This document shows positions 9,000-16,999 of a DNA stretch of 37,163 bases, in pieces. Positions within the stretch are counted from its first letter, which is position 1; each line of letters begins with the position of its first letter. Where the stretch lies: positions 1-37,163 of the forward strand of contig NZ_SMKI01000010.1 in the NCBI RefSeq assembly GCF_004348415.1. The letters run 5' to 3'. The notes below the pieces were generated by a model that did not search any database, had not been told where the DNA came from, and was given only the letters and a program-made list of their open reading frames with translations. Source of the DNA: Streptomyces hainanensis (GTDB lineage Bacteria; Actinomycetota; Actinomycetes; Streptomycetales; Streptomycetaceae). Both the position numbers and the translations under genes were made by a program.

Positions 9000-9803
9000 T
9001 CACCGCAGCGCCCGGCCGATCCCCAGGGCCGCGGTACGCAGCGCCGCGGCGTGCGAGGAGGCGTCCATCCGGTAGCCGGGGGCGGTGACGGACAGGGCGC
9101 CGACGAGGACGTTCTGGCCGCTGAAGACGGGCACCGCCATGCTGACGTAGCCGAGGCGCACCTCCTCGGCCTCGACGGCGAAGCCCTCCGCCCGCACCCG
9201 CTCCAGCTGGGCGCGGAGCCGGCCGGGCGAGGTGACGGTGTGGCAGGTGACGCGGCGCAGCCCGTCGCCGACCACGGCGGCGAACAGCGAGCCCGGCGAG
9301 TAGGCCAGGATCGCCTTGCCGGTGGCCGTGCAGTACAGCGGCAGCCGACCGCCGTCCCTGGACTCCTCGTTGAGGCCGCGGTGCGGGTAGATCTTCTCCA
9401 GGTAGACCACGTCGAGGCCGTCGTGGATGGCGAAGTGGATGGTCTCGCGGGTGACCAGCAGCAGGTCCTCCATGTACGGCTGGGCCGCCTCGCGCAGCAC
9501 CCGCTGCCGGTGCACGCGCTGGCCGATCTCGAAGAGCCGCAGCCCGAGCCGGTAGCCGGATCCCGCTCGTTCCAGAAGCCCCCAGAGCACCAGTTCCTGC
9601 GCGAGGCGGTACACGGTGGCCTTGGCCACCCCGGTGCGGCGCACCAGCTCGGCGAGGGAGAGCGCGGCGTCGTCGGCGGTGAACGCCTCCAGGATGGGCC
9701 GCACCTTGCCGAGCACCGAGTTCGTCGGGTCCGATGCCGGGTCCGGGGCCGGGGCCGAGTCCGGGTCGTCGTGTTCGGCGGGGTGGAGCGTGGTGACCGT
9801 CAC
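9000..9803 (-). CDS. IclR-family transcriptional regulator (paralog 1)
   Basis: 267-residue regulator. The winged HTH is at about residues 28-85 ([14 protein letters not shown]...[25 protein letters not shown]), followed by the IclR effector domain with [13 protein letters not shown] and the [13 protein letters not shown] segment. It is last in the Rieske-M20-dioxygenase operon; GTG 9803 overlaps the dioxygenase stop by 4 bp. IclR proteins such as MhpR and PcaR control aromatic catabolism, usually as effector-dependent activators. The recognition helix is nearly identical to that of the second IclR at 21216-22049 ([13 protein letters not shown] against [13 protein letters not shown]), so both may bind the same operators. 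Being inside the operon it would be co-induced. Confidence 0.92.
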   Translation of the reverse strand: MTVTTLHPAEHDDPDSAPAPDPASDPTNSVLGKVRPILEAFTADDAALSLAELVRRTGVAKATVYRLAQELVLWGLLERAGSGYRLGLRLFEIGQRVHRQRVLREAAQPYMEDLLLVTRETIHFAIHDGLDVVYLEKIYPHRGLNEESRDGGRLPLYCTATGKAILAYSPGSLFAAVVGDGLRRVTCHTVTSPGRLRAQLERVRAEGFAVEAEEVRLGYVSMAVPVFSGQNVLVGALSVTAPGYRMDASSHAAALRTAALGIGRALR

Positions 9804-10750
9804 GGCTCCGTCCCCCGCGCCGGGTCGACGACGGCGACGGCCATCCCGGTGAGCCACTCGGGCAGTTGCTCGTAGGCGAGGCGCCGGCCCGGGGCGTGGT
9901 CGAGCAGCGCCGCCATCAGCAGCCAGGACCGCACCTCCTGCGCCCCGTTGCCGGCGGCCTCCTCGATCTCGGCGGTGCTGAGCGACGTGAGGCGGCGCAG
10001 CTCGCCGTGTTCGAGGCGGGTCAGGAACTCCTCGTCGAACCCGGGCGAGATGGCGGCCTCGGCGGCCCGGATGATCTCGCGGCGGCGGGCGTCGTACGCG
10101 CGGGAGTTCTCCCGGCCGTCGAGCCAGGCGCCGACCATGAACTCCTCGTCGTCGCCGTGCGGGTCGCGCCAGTCGGGCCAGGGCAGGCGGTGCGAGAGGC
10201 CGCCGGAGCCGATCACGGCGACCCGCCGGTCGCCGGGGAACGCCAGCACGGCGTCCCTGACGGCCGCGCCGAGCCGTTCGCAGCGCTCCAGGGTCGGCAG
10301 CGGCGGCGCGAACATGTTGACCACCAGCGGCACGATCTCCACGTCGAGGCCGTCGAGCAGGTACTGGATGGCGTGCGACTGGCCGTGGTCGATCCGCAGC
10401 CTGGCCGAGAAGGCGATGTCGAAGCGGCCGCTCTCCACCAGCGAGTCGGCGATGTGCCTGGCCAGCTCCACGTCCACCGGCTGCGGGCCCCCAGGGGTGC
10501 CCGACTCGCCGTTGGCGACGCACTCGCCGACGCCGAGGGTGAACGCCGGGATCAGGTCGAGCCAGAAGCCCCGGAAGTGGTTGGAGCCGACGAGGACCAC
10601 CGTGTCGGGGCGGGCCGCGGCGAGCGCGTCGCGCGCCGCGCCGAGCGCGTCGCGGAACCGCTCGGCCCGGTCCCGGTGGAAGGTCTCCTCCCAGTGGGTG
10701 TTCATCAGCGTGCTGTGCGAGGCGCCCACGCCCAGGACGATCTCGGTCAT
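9800..10750 (-). CDS. Class III (LigB/MhpB-type) extradiol ring-cleavage dioxygenase
   Basis: 316-residue non-haem Fe(II) dioxygenase that opens a catechol-type ring meta to the hydroxyls. Conserved histidines appear in VGASHSTLM (near residue 12), RIDHGQSHA (the acid-base DHG motif), SNHFRGF and GSGGLSHRLPWPD. Overall order and length resemble MhpB (2,3-dihydroxyphenylpropionate dioxygenase) rather than two-subunit LigAB. ATG 10750 overlaps the M20-like gene by 4 bp and its stop overlaps iclR by 4 bp. It would act on the Rieske oxygenase product or a downstream catechol and feed the alpha/beta hydrolases at 16145-17871. The exact catechol is unknown. Confidence 0.85.
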   Translation of the reverse strand: MTEIVLGVGASHSTLMNTHWEETFHRDRAERFRDALGAARDALAAARPDTVVLVGSNHFRGFWLDLIPAFTLGVGECVANGESGTPGGPQPVDVELARHIADSLVESGRFDIAFSARLRIDHGQSHAIQYLLDGLDVEIVPLVVNMFAPPLPTLERCERLGAAVRDAVLAFPGDRRVAVIGSGGLSHRLPWPDWRDPHGDDEEFMVGAWLDGRENSRAYDARRREIIRAAEAAISPGFDEEFLTRLEHGELRRLTSLSTAEIEEAAGNGAQEVRSWLLMAALLDHAPGRRLAYEQLPEWLTGMAVAVVDPARGTEP

Positions 10751-12120
10751 GCGGCTGCTCCCTCCGGTCCTTCGAGTTCGGTGCGCGACCGGGTGACGGT
10801 GTCGACGGCCGTGCGGATCAGGTGGCGCGTCAGCTTCGCCATGGCCGCGACCGAGACGGTGTTCATCCCCCGGGCGAAGTCGATCGGGAACGGCGCCCGC
10901 TCCTGGGGGACCTTCGGCATGCCGACCCGCACGGTGGGGATGCCGCGGCCGCGCAGGATGTTGGCGTCGGTGGCGCCGCTGTTGCCGAGGACGACCTCGT
11001 GCGGGCGCCCCTCGAACGCCTCCCAGCCGGCCGCCGCGCTGCGGAGGATCCAGCTGCCCGGGTCGGTGCGCGTGCCGGGGATGGCGAGGACCAGTTCGGC
11101 GGTGACGTCGAGGCCGGGCCGCGCGTCGGCGAGCGCCCTGAGGGCGGCGGTGAACTCCCGTTTGGCCCGCATGGGGGTGGTGTCGGGGCCGATCCGCAGG
11201 TCCACCACGAGGGTGCAGGCGGCCGGGGTGACGGCCGCCGTCCGGGGCCAGCCGCCGCGCACCGAGGCGACGACGCCCTGCGGGGCGACCGTGCCGACGG
11301 TGTGCCGGCGGGCGTACTCGGCGAACCACTCCTCCAGGTGGCGGGCGACCTCGCCGGCCCGGGCGACGGCGTTGTCGTACGGCAGCCGGTGGCGCGAGCC
11401 GACGTAGGTGTGGGTGCCACGGACGGTGACCTCGAACCAGACCAGGCCGACCTCCTCCCAGGAGACCGTCCAGCCGGGCTTGGCGATGACCGCGTAGTCG
11501 GTCCACACGCCCTGTTCCAGCAGGAACGAACAGCCCACACCCTGACCGGTGTTGGCCCGGGCGCCGAGGGGCCGGGCGTTGGTGGGCATGCCGCCGGCGC
11601 CGAACGCGGCGACCAGGTCGCCGGTGAGCGGGACGCCGGCGCGGGCGACCGCCTCGGCGGCCATCATCACGCAGGCGGCGTGGCCCTTCGGGTTGGAGGC
11701 GCCGAGGCCGGTCACCAGGTCGTCGTCGACGACGGTGGCACGCGGCCGCATGTCCTCGCGCAGCTCGGGGCCGATCCAGGGCAGGTCCTCGCGCTCGTCG
11801 CCCACCGTCAGGGTGTCGATGGGCGCGTAGAGCATGAGGTCGGGCCCGGTGCCGTCGCCGTCGAGCCTGGCCCAGGCGTTGGCCTGCAGGTCGTCGAGCG
11901 GCTGGGTGCGGGCGCGGCAGCCGGCGGCGGTCAGGGTGGCGGCGATGTGCTCGGCGAGCGGCGCCTCGTCGCCGGTCGGGCTCGGCACGTCGACCAGGCC
12001 GACGACCAGCTCGCGCAGCCGGTCGGCGGTGACGTGCCGCCACGCCTCGGCGACCCAGGCGCGCCGCCGGTCGTCGAGCCCGGCCAGGCCGTCGGGCTCG
12101 TCCGGGCCGTCGGCGGTCAC
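10747..12120 (-). CDS. M20-fold hydrolase-like protein lacking the metal-binding residues
   Basis: 457-residue protein with the M20 peptidase/deacylase layout. The catalytic domain has LVDVPSPTGDE (42-52) and the lid/dimer domain has VRGTHTYVGS...PYDNAV (233-252). The metal ligands are replaced. The HxD histidine is Pro100 (PID), the bridging Asp of GxxxxD is Asn143 (GASNPKG), the Glu pair reads as GAGG (174-177), the later Asp/Glu is Lys214, and the C-terminal His is Asn420 (MNTVSV). It is therefore unlikely to be a normal zinc peptidase. It sits between the Rieske/peptide genes and the dioxygenase with 4-bp overlaps on both sides, so a pathway role is expected, catalytic by another mechanism or as a binding subunit. 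GTG 12120 is fixed by the overlap. Confidence 0.75.
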   Translation of the reverse strand: MTADGPDEPDGLAGLDDRRRAWVAEAWRHVTADRLRELVVGLVDVPSPTGDEAPLAEHIAATLTAAGCRARTQPLDDLQANAWARLDGDGTGPDLMLYAPIDTLTVGDEREDLPWIGPELREDMRPRATVVDDDLVTGLGASNPKGHAACVMMAAEAVARAGVPLTGDLVAAFGAGGMPTNARPLGARANTGQGVGCSFLLEQGVWTDYAVIAKPGWTVSWEEVGLVWFEVTVRGTHTYVGSRHRLPYDNAVARAGEVARHLEEWFAEYARRHTVGTVAPQGVVASVRGGWPRTAAVTPAACTLVVDLRIGPDTTPMRAKREFTAALRALADARPGLDVTAELVLAIPGTRTDPGSWILRSAAAGWEAFEGRPHEVVLGNSGATDANILRGRGIPTVRVGMPKVPQERAPFPIDFARGMNTVSVAAMAKLTRHLIRTAVDTVTRSRTELEGPEGAAA

Positions 12121-12233
12121 TGGTTGATCCTGTGGACCTGGGTCATGGTGGTGCGCGCGAGGCGCCGCCTGGCGAGCGGGACGCCGACGGCGATCAGGAC
12201 GCCGGCCAGCAGGGCGAGGAGGATGCGCGGCAT
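12117..12233 (-). CDS. 38-residue single-span membrane peptide
   Basis: Small protein beginning MPRILLALLAGVLIAVG: one hydrophobic span at about residues 3-20, then the basic stretch RRRLAR and a polar end (TQVHRINQ). The positive-inside rule predicts a cytoplasmic C-terminus. ATG 12233 is two bases past the oxygenase stop, and its TGA overlaps the GTG of the M20-like gene. It is thus wedged between two coupled genes, which argues for a real coding sequence despite its size. I recognise no family. It could anchor the oxygenase or M20-like protein to the membrane, or act only in translational coupling. Confidence 0.6.
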   Translation of the reverse strand: MPRILLALLAGVLIAVGVPLARRRLARTTMTQVHRINQ

Positions 12234-12235
12234 GG

Positions 12236-13465
12236 TCAGGCCTTCTTCTCGTCGGTGGGTGCCTGGGGTTTCGCGCCGACGGCGGCCAGCTTCCCGCCGT
12301 ACTCCTCCTCGCTGAGGTTCCGCCAGGCGGTCAGCGAGATGTCGGGGCGGTAGAGCTTCTCCGGCGGCGCGTCGGTGACGTCGACCATCCAGGCGTCCTG
12401 GGCGGAGAACTGGCCGTGGAAGAGCCAGCGGATCGCGCCCAGGTACTTGGCGTAGAACCGCAGGGTCTCCCAGCCCTCGGTGAAGTTGACCATCACGCCG
12501 ACGTAGCGGTGGTGGTCCGCGTCGACCGGCACGTAGAACTCGTAGTGGATGAACTTGGGGTAGGCGATGCGCAGCACGCCCGGCATCGACAGCGAGGCGA
12601 AGCCGGGGAACTCCTGGGCCTCGATCGTCGGGTCGACCGTGTCGGCCTTCCCGGTGTTGCCGATGTTGAAGGTCTCCCTGGGCGGCCGCTTCTTCCACCA
12701 CCGCTTGTTGGACCAGCGCCCGACGCCGGGGAAGTCCGCCTCCCAGTGCACCTCGTCCTGGACGCGGTAGATCCACCGGTCGCGCGGCACGATCCGGGTG
12801 ATGTTCCAGGTCGGCATGGGCTTGAACAGCCGCCACAGGGCCGTGCGGTGCAGGTACTTGGCGTGCCCCTCGTCGAAGCCGTTCTCGCAGGCGAACCGCC
12901 AGTTGCCGCCGCGCGGTTCGATGCGGCCGCCCATCACGAACGGGTTGTCGACCAGTTCCTCGGGCAGCTGCGAGTCGACGGGGTGCGGCTCCTCGTCGGC
13001 CAGCGGGATGTACACCCAGACCATGCCGAGGCGTTCCTCGACGGCGTAGGTGCGCACCGCGACCTTGCCGACCAGTCGGCAGCCGGGGCCGTCGGTGATG
13101 ACGGCGGCGAGCCTGCCGGTGGGCAGGTCGAAGGTCCAGCCGTGGTAGGGGCAGCTCACGGTGCCCGGGAACTGCTGGTCGCCCTCGGACAGCGGCACGC
13201 CCCGGTGCGGGCACCGGTCGTGCAGGGCGTAGGCCGTGCCGGCGTCGCGGATCAGGGTGATCCGCTCGCCGCAGATCGTGAACGGCCGCGGCTTGTCGGT
13301 GACATGGCTCGACCAGGTCGCCGGGTACCAGTAGCCGCGGAAGCCCTCGGCCGCCCCGTCGTAGTGCGGCCACGACGTCCAGTCCTGCCGGCCGGGCGCC
13401 TCCGCCGGGGCGCGCCCCGCACGGGCCCGGCCCGTGGAGGCGAGTGGGCGTTCACCCGTCGTCAT
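12236..13465 (-). CDS. Rieske non-haem iron ring-hydroxylating oxygenase, alpha subunit
   Basis: 409-residue terminal oxygenase. The Rieske [2Fe-2S] ligands are Cys85/His87 (RCPHRG) and Cys105/His108 (CPYHGW). The mononuclear iron site is His201 and His206 in ENGFDEGHAKYLH, with Asp357 (AQDAW) the likely third ligand. No beta subunit follows, so it is an alpha-only type. To my eye the N-terminal half (GFRGYWYPATWS, HDRCPHRGVPLS) resembles the carbazole/2-oxoquinoline oxygenase branch, an impression not tested. It opens the operon and probably hydroxylates or O-demethylates an aromatic ring using electrons from the reductase-ferredoxin pair. ATG 13465 follows AGGAGGT. The operator region lies directly upstream. 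Confidence 0.9.
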   Translation of the reverse strand: MTTGERPLASTGRARAGRAPAEAPGRQDWTSWPHYDGAAEGFRGYWYPATWSSHVTDKPRPFTICGERITLIRDAGTAYALHDRCPHRGVPLSEGDQQFPGTVSCPYHGWTFDLPTGRLAAVITDGPGCRLVGKVAVRTYAVEERLGMVWVYIPLADEEPHPVDSQLPEELVDNPFVMGGRIEPRGGNWRFACENGFDEGHAKYLHRTALWRLFKPMPTWNITRIVPRDRWIYRVQDEVHWEADFPGVGRWSNKRWWKKRPPRETFNIGNTGKADTVDPTIEAQEFPGFASLSMPGVLRIAYPKFIHYEFYVPVDADHHRYVGVMVNFTEGWETLRFYAKYLGAIRWLFHGQFSAQDAWMVDVTDAPPEKLYRPDISLTAWRNLSEEEYGGKLAAVGAKPQAPTDEKKA

Positions 13466-13502
13466 CGTGCGTGACCTCCTGCGCTCTCGGTTCCTGGCGT
13501 CG

Positions 13503-13556
13503 AGCATCGGTGGCGGGCGGCGGTTCGCCTACGTGCCTGTTCCGTTGAACAGACCG
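13503..13556 (-). promoter_or_regulatory. IclR-type operator (site A) and promoter of the Rieske operon
   Basis: CTGTTCCGTTGAACAG at 13537-13552 is a perfect inverted repeat (6-bp arms, 4-bp centre) and lies within the shared 18-bp motif GTTCCGTTGAACAGACCG (13539-13556). A -10-like GATGCT on the minus strand (13508 down to 13503) is exactly 30 bp away. It is the most symmetrical of the five sites and so probably the strongest. It lies in the 174-bp divergent region between the oxygenase and the acyl-CoA synthetase. Confidence 0.65.
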
Positions 13557-13581
13557 GGAGGGCCGGTCCGACCCCCGGGAG

Positions 13582-13633
13582 GTACCGCTGAGCAGACCGG
13601 GCACTTGATCGCGGCCCCGACGCGAGGCAGCAT
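13582..13633 (+). promoter_or_regulatory. IclR-type operator (site B) and promoter of the acyl-CoA synthetase
   Basis: GTACCGCTGAGCAGACCG at 13582-13599 repeats site A with a 43-bp offset, about four helical turns, so both sites face the same side of the DNA. A weak -10-like CAGCAT (13628-13633) is 28 bp downstream, and the ATG at 13640 follows after six bases with no Shine-Dalgarno, suggesting leaderless expression. Together with site A it would let one regulator control both divergent units. Confidence 0.55.
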
Positions 13634-13639
13634 CCGCAC

Positions 13640-15211
13640 ATGGCGCACCTGGAATCCCCGGCCCCGGCGGCCACCGTGCCCGAGCTCGTCGAGACGGCGG
13701 CCGAACGCTTCGGCGAGCGGCCCTTCCTGCGCCTCGGCGGGGTGACGCGCGACTACGCGGCGACGAGAACGGCCGCCGCGGGCATGGCCGGGGCGCTCGC
13801 GGCCCGCGGCTGCCGGCCCGGCGACCGGGTCGCGGCGCTGATGTCGAACCGGATCGAGCTGGTCGACCTGATCCTGGGCTGCGCCTGGCTCGGCGCGGTC
13901 GCGGTGCCGCTCAACACCGCTCTCGTCGGCGGCTCGCTGCGGCACGCCCTCGACGTGGCCCAACCGCCGTTCCTCTACGGCGAGGCGCCGCTGGTGGCAC
14001 GGGCCCGCTCGGTCGGCTACCGGGGCACGGCCTGGGTGGTGGGCGACGCGGACGCGCCGCGGGCCGGCGCGGCCGAGCCGGTGGCCGCCGGCCAGGTGCG
14101 GCCGGGGGACACCGCCGCGGTGCTCTTCACCTCGGGCACCACCGGTCCCTCCCGGGGCGTGCGCTGCCCGCAGGCGCAGTTCGCCTGGTGGGGCCTGGCC
14201 GTCTCGGAGGCGCTGCGCCTCACCGCCGACGACGTGCTGTACAGCTGCCTGCCGCTGTTCCACACCAACGCCGTCAACATGCTGGCGCAGGCCATGACGG
14301 TCGGCGCGAGCTGCGTGCTCGACGGGCGGTTCTCCGCCTCCCGGTACTGGTCGCGGGTGGCCGAGGCCGAGGCGACGGTGGTCTATCTGCTGGGGGCGAT
14401 GGTGCCCATGCTGCTGGCCCGGCCGCCGGGTCCCGGGGACCGGGCCCACCGGGTGCGGCGCGGCCTGTCGCCGGCCACCCCCGGGCCGGCGTGGGGGCCG
14501 TTCCGGGAGCGGTTCGGCGTCACCCTGGTCGACGGCTTCGGCTCCACGGAGACGAACCTGGTGATCGGCGCCACGCCCGAGGAGTCCCGCCCCGGCCTGA
14601 TGGGCACCGTGCGCCCGGGCTTCGCGGCCCGGGTGGTGGACGAGACGCTGGCCCCCGTGCCCGACGGGACGGCCGGCGAACTCCTCGTCCGCAGCGACCG
14701 GGAGCACGCCTTCGCGACCGGCTACCTGGGGCACCCGCCGGAGCCGGCCGGAGCCTGGCGCCGGACCGGCGACCGGGTGGTCCGCGAGCCCGACGGCTGG
14801 TTCCGCTTCGTCGACCGGATCAAGGACGTCATCCGGCGCCGGGGCGAGAACATCTCCTCCCACGAGGTGGAGTCGGCGGTCCGTTCCCACCCGGCGGTGG
14901 TCGAGGTCGCGGCGTTCCCTGTGCCGTCCGAGCTGGCCGAGGACGAGGTCATGGTCGCGGTCGTGCCGCGCCCCGGCCGGGTGCTTGACCCGGCGGAGCT
15001 GGCGCGGCACTGCGCGCGGGAGCTGCCCGCGTTCGCGGTGCCCCGGTACATCGAGGCGGTGCCCGCGTTGCCGCTCACCGAGACCGGCAAGGTCCGCAAG
15101 TCGGCGCTGCGGGAACGCGGGGTCACCGTCGGTACCTGGGACCGCGCGGCCGCGGCGCCCGTCGCGTCGGTCACGTCGGTCACGTCGGGCGGACGACCGC
15201 CCGGCCCCTGA
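13640..15211 (+). CDS. ANL-superfamily acyl-CoA synthetase (fatty- or aryl-acid CoA ligase)
   Basis: 523-residue AMP-forming ligase: carboxylate + ATP + CoA gives acyl-CoA. Motifs in order are the P-loop LFTSGTTGPSRGV (162-174), GFGSTETN, TGDRVVREPDGWF, the hinge KDVIRRRGENISSHEVE, and the C-terminal TGKVRKSAL with the catalytic lysine. The tail after about 500 is a low-complexity Ala/Ser/Thr stretch. It starts at ATG 13640, divergent from the Rieske operon and sharing its operator region. Substrate unknown: either the starting aromatic acid or the acid released by ring-fission hydrolysis. The neighbouring CoA-transferase and enoyl-CoA hydratase favour a CoA-thioester branch. Its 3' end overlaps the convergent MDR gene by 32 bp. 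Confidence 0.88.
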   Translation: MAHLESPAPAATVPELVETAAERFGERPFLRLGGVTRDYAATRTAAAGMAGALAARGCRPGDRVAALMSNRIELVDLILGCAWLGAVAVPLNTALVGGSLRHALDVAQPPFLYGEAPLVARARSVGYRGTAWVVGDADAPRAGAAEPVAAGQVRPGDTAAVLFTSGTTGPSRGVRCPQAQFAWWGLAVSEALRLTADDVLYSCLPLFHTNAVNMLAQAMTVGASCVLDGRFSASRYWSRVAEAEATVVYLLGAMVPMLLARPPGPGDRAHRVRRGLSPATPGPAWGPFRERFGVTLVDGFGSTETNLVIGATPEESRPGLMGTVRPGFAARVVDETLAPVPDGTAGELLVRSDREHAFATGYLGHPPEPAGAWRRTGDRVVREPDGWFRFVDRIKDVIRRRGENISSHEVESAVRSHPAVVEVAAFPVPSELAEDEVMVAVVPRPGRVLDPAELARHCARELPAFAVPRYIEAVPALPLTETGKVRKSALRERGVTVGTWDRAAAAPVASVTSVTSGGRPPGP

Positions 15212-16145
15212 CCCGGCCGGCCCGCAGCGCGTCGAGCGCCGCGGCCGTGTCGGCCAGGTCGAACGTCTCGACGGGGAGCCGGAGTTCGCCGGCCGCCAGC
15301 CGGCGGACGAGTTCCGCGGACACCTCCCGCGCGCGACGCTCCTGCCTGATCATGTTCACCGGCAGCAGCGCGACGTCGTCCAGCAGCCAGGACGGCAGGT
15401 CGAGTTCGACCCGCGGCCCCGCCACGTAGCCGATCACCACCGCGCGGCCGCCCTGCCGCACCCACCGGCTGCGGCCGACCAGGTCGGCGCCGCCGAGCGT
15501 GTCGACCAGCAGCGAGGCCGAGCGGACCGCCGCCAGGCGGCCGGCCGCCGCCGGGTCGGTTCCGTCGACGGCCTCGACGCCCTCGGGCACCCGGGCCACC
15601 TGTTCGGCACGGCCCACCACGCCGAGCACCGTGGCGCCGGCGGCCAGCGCCTGCTGCGCGACCATCGAGCCGACCGCGCCTGCCGCGCCCACGACGATGA
15701 CCTCCTCGCCCTTCGCCACCCTGCCGACGTCGTGCAGCGCGACGTGGGCGGTGGTGGCGGGGACGAAGAAGCTGGCCGCCACCTCGGGGGGCAGCGGCGC
15801 GGCGAGTGGCGTGACGGCCTTGCGGGGCACGCTGACCCGCTCGGTCCAGGTGCCGTCCCGCAGCAGGCCGAGGCCGGCGCCGCGCAGCAGGACCTGGGTG
15901 CCGGGCGCGAGCCCGGAGTCGGCGTCGCCCGCGTCGGCCTCCAGCACGACGCCCGCGCCCTCGACGCCGCCGACGTAGGGCAGGTTCGGCCTCATCCCGA
16001 AGGCGCCGGAGGCGACGCTGACGTCGAGGTGCGCGACGCCGGCGGCCTGCACGGCCACCAGCACCTGGCCGGCCTCCCTGGCCGGCTCCGGCACCTCGTC
16101 GAGCACCGGCGGGGTGCCCCAGGCGTGGAACCTGGCCGCCCGCAT
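15180..16145 (-). CDS. MDR-family NAD(P)H-dependent (quinone) oxidoreductase
   Basis: 321-residue medium-chain reductase. The GroES-like half contains AAGVAHLDVSVASG and GGVEGAGVV, the Rossmann motif is VVGAAGAVGSM, and IGYVAGPRVELD follows. No structural or catalytic zinc cysteine cluster is visible, so a quinone, enone or enoyl-type reductase is more likely than an alcohol dehydrogenase. It is last in the CoA-transferase operon; ATG 16145 shares one base with the upstream stop (TGATG). It may reduce an unsaturated intermediate of the CoA arm. Its last 32 bp overlap the end of the acyl-CoA synthetase on the other strand. Confidence 0.83.
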   Translation of the reverse strand: MRAARFHAWGTPPVLDEVPEPAREAGQVLVAVQAAGVAHLDVSVASGAFGMRPNLPYVGGVEGAGVVLEADAGDADSGLAPGTQVLLRGAGLGLLRDGTWTERVSVPRKAVTPLAAPLPPEVAASFFVPATTAHVALHDVGRVAKGEEVIVVGAAGAVGSMVAQQALAAGATVLGVVGRAEQVARVPEGVEAVDGTDPAAAGRLAAVRSASLLVDTLGGADLVGRSRWVRQGGRAVVIGYVAGPRVELDLPSWLLDDVALLPVNMIRQERRAREVSAELVRRLAAGELRLPVETFDLADTAAALDALRAGRVRGRAVVRPT

Positions 16146-16999
16146 CAGGCCACCGCCCCGCGCAGGAAGGCGAGGCTGAGCGCGTTGTACCGCTCGGCCT
16201 GCTCGTGCTGCGGCCAGTGCCCGCAGGCGTCGAAGAGCTCCAACCGGGAACCGGGGATCGCCTGGTGCATCGCGGCGGCCTCCGGCACCTCGCCGAACGG
16301 GTTCTGCCTGCCCCACACGATGAGGGTGGGCTGGACGATCCCGGCCAGCTGCTCGGGCCGCAGCAGGTTGCGCTGGCGGCGCTCCATGTCCTGGAGGGAC
16401 AGCAGGTTGTCGACGTTGGCCACGAAGTCGGGCTGGTGGTAGATCGCGTGCCGGACCTCGACCAACTCCTCGGTGGCGTCGGCGTCGTCGGCCATCAGCA
16501 GCCGCAGCCGACCGCGGGTGAGGTCGACGTCGTCGCTGGCCACGGCGTTCCTGGTGCTGGTGCGGATCCGCTCCATGATCGCGGGGTTGGCGACGGTGCC
16601 GCCGGAGCACAGCAGTTGCAGGCTCAGGACGCGCTGCGGGCTGTCGATCGCGGCCCGCGCGCCGACCCAGCCGCCGAGGGACTCCCCCACGATGTGGGCG
16701 GCCCGGACGCCGACGGCGTCCAGGTAGTCCAGCAGGTGTGCGACGTAGTCGGCGATCTCGTAGGGCCGGTTCGGCTTGCCGGTGTAGCCGTGGCCCAGCA
16801 TGTCGACGGCGTGCAGGTCGAACTCGGCGTGGGCGCCGATGTTGCGGGTGAACGCCTCCAGGTGGCCGCTGGTGCCGTGCAGGAAGACGACGGCCGGCGC
16901 CTGCGGATCGCCGGCGCGCAGCGTGCGGGTGCGCACGCCGCCCGCGTCGACGTACTCGACGCGGAAGGGGGTCGGGCTCAGTTCGGTCCAGATGCTCAC
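16145..16999 (-). CDS. Alpha/beta hydrolase, C-C hydrolase-like, with Asn at the usual catalytic Asp
   Basis: 284-residue alpha/beta hydrolase. The oxyanion-hole segment is FLHGTSGH (39-46), the nucleophile elbow GESLGG has Ser107, and the catalytic His is His261 (ACGHWPQHE). In the strand where the acid usually lies (WGRxDxF in MhpC/BphD), this protein reads WGRQNPFGEV, with Asn233 in place of Asp. Glu237 a few residues on could substitute, or activity could be altered. GTG 16999 overlaps the upstream hydrolase by 4 bp (GTGA). It is one of two adjacent hydrolases. The other has an intact triad, so this one may act on a different ester or ring-fission product. Confidence 0.82.
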   Translation of the reverse strand: MSIWTELSPTPFRVEYVDAGGVRTRTLRAGDPQAPAVVFLHGTSGHLEAFTRNIGAHAEFDLHAVDMLGHGYTGKPNRPYEIADYVAHLLDYLDAVGVRAAHIVGESLGGWVGARAAIDSPQRVLSLQLLCSGGTVANPAIMERIRTSTRNAVASDDVDLTRGRLRLLMADDADATEELVEVRHAIYHQPDFVANVDNLLSLQDMERRQRNLLRPEQLAGIVQPTLIVWGRQNPFGEVPEAAAMHQAIPGSRLELFDACGHWPQHEQAERYNALSLAFLRGAVA

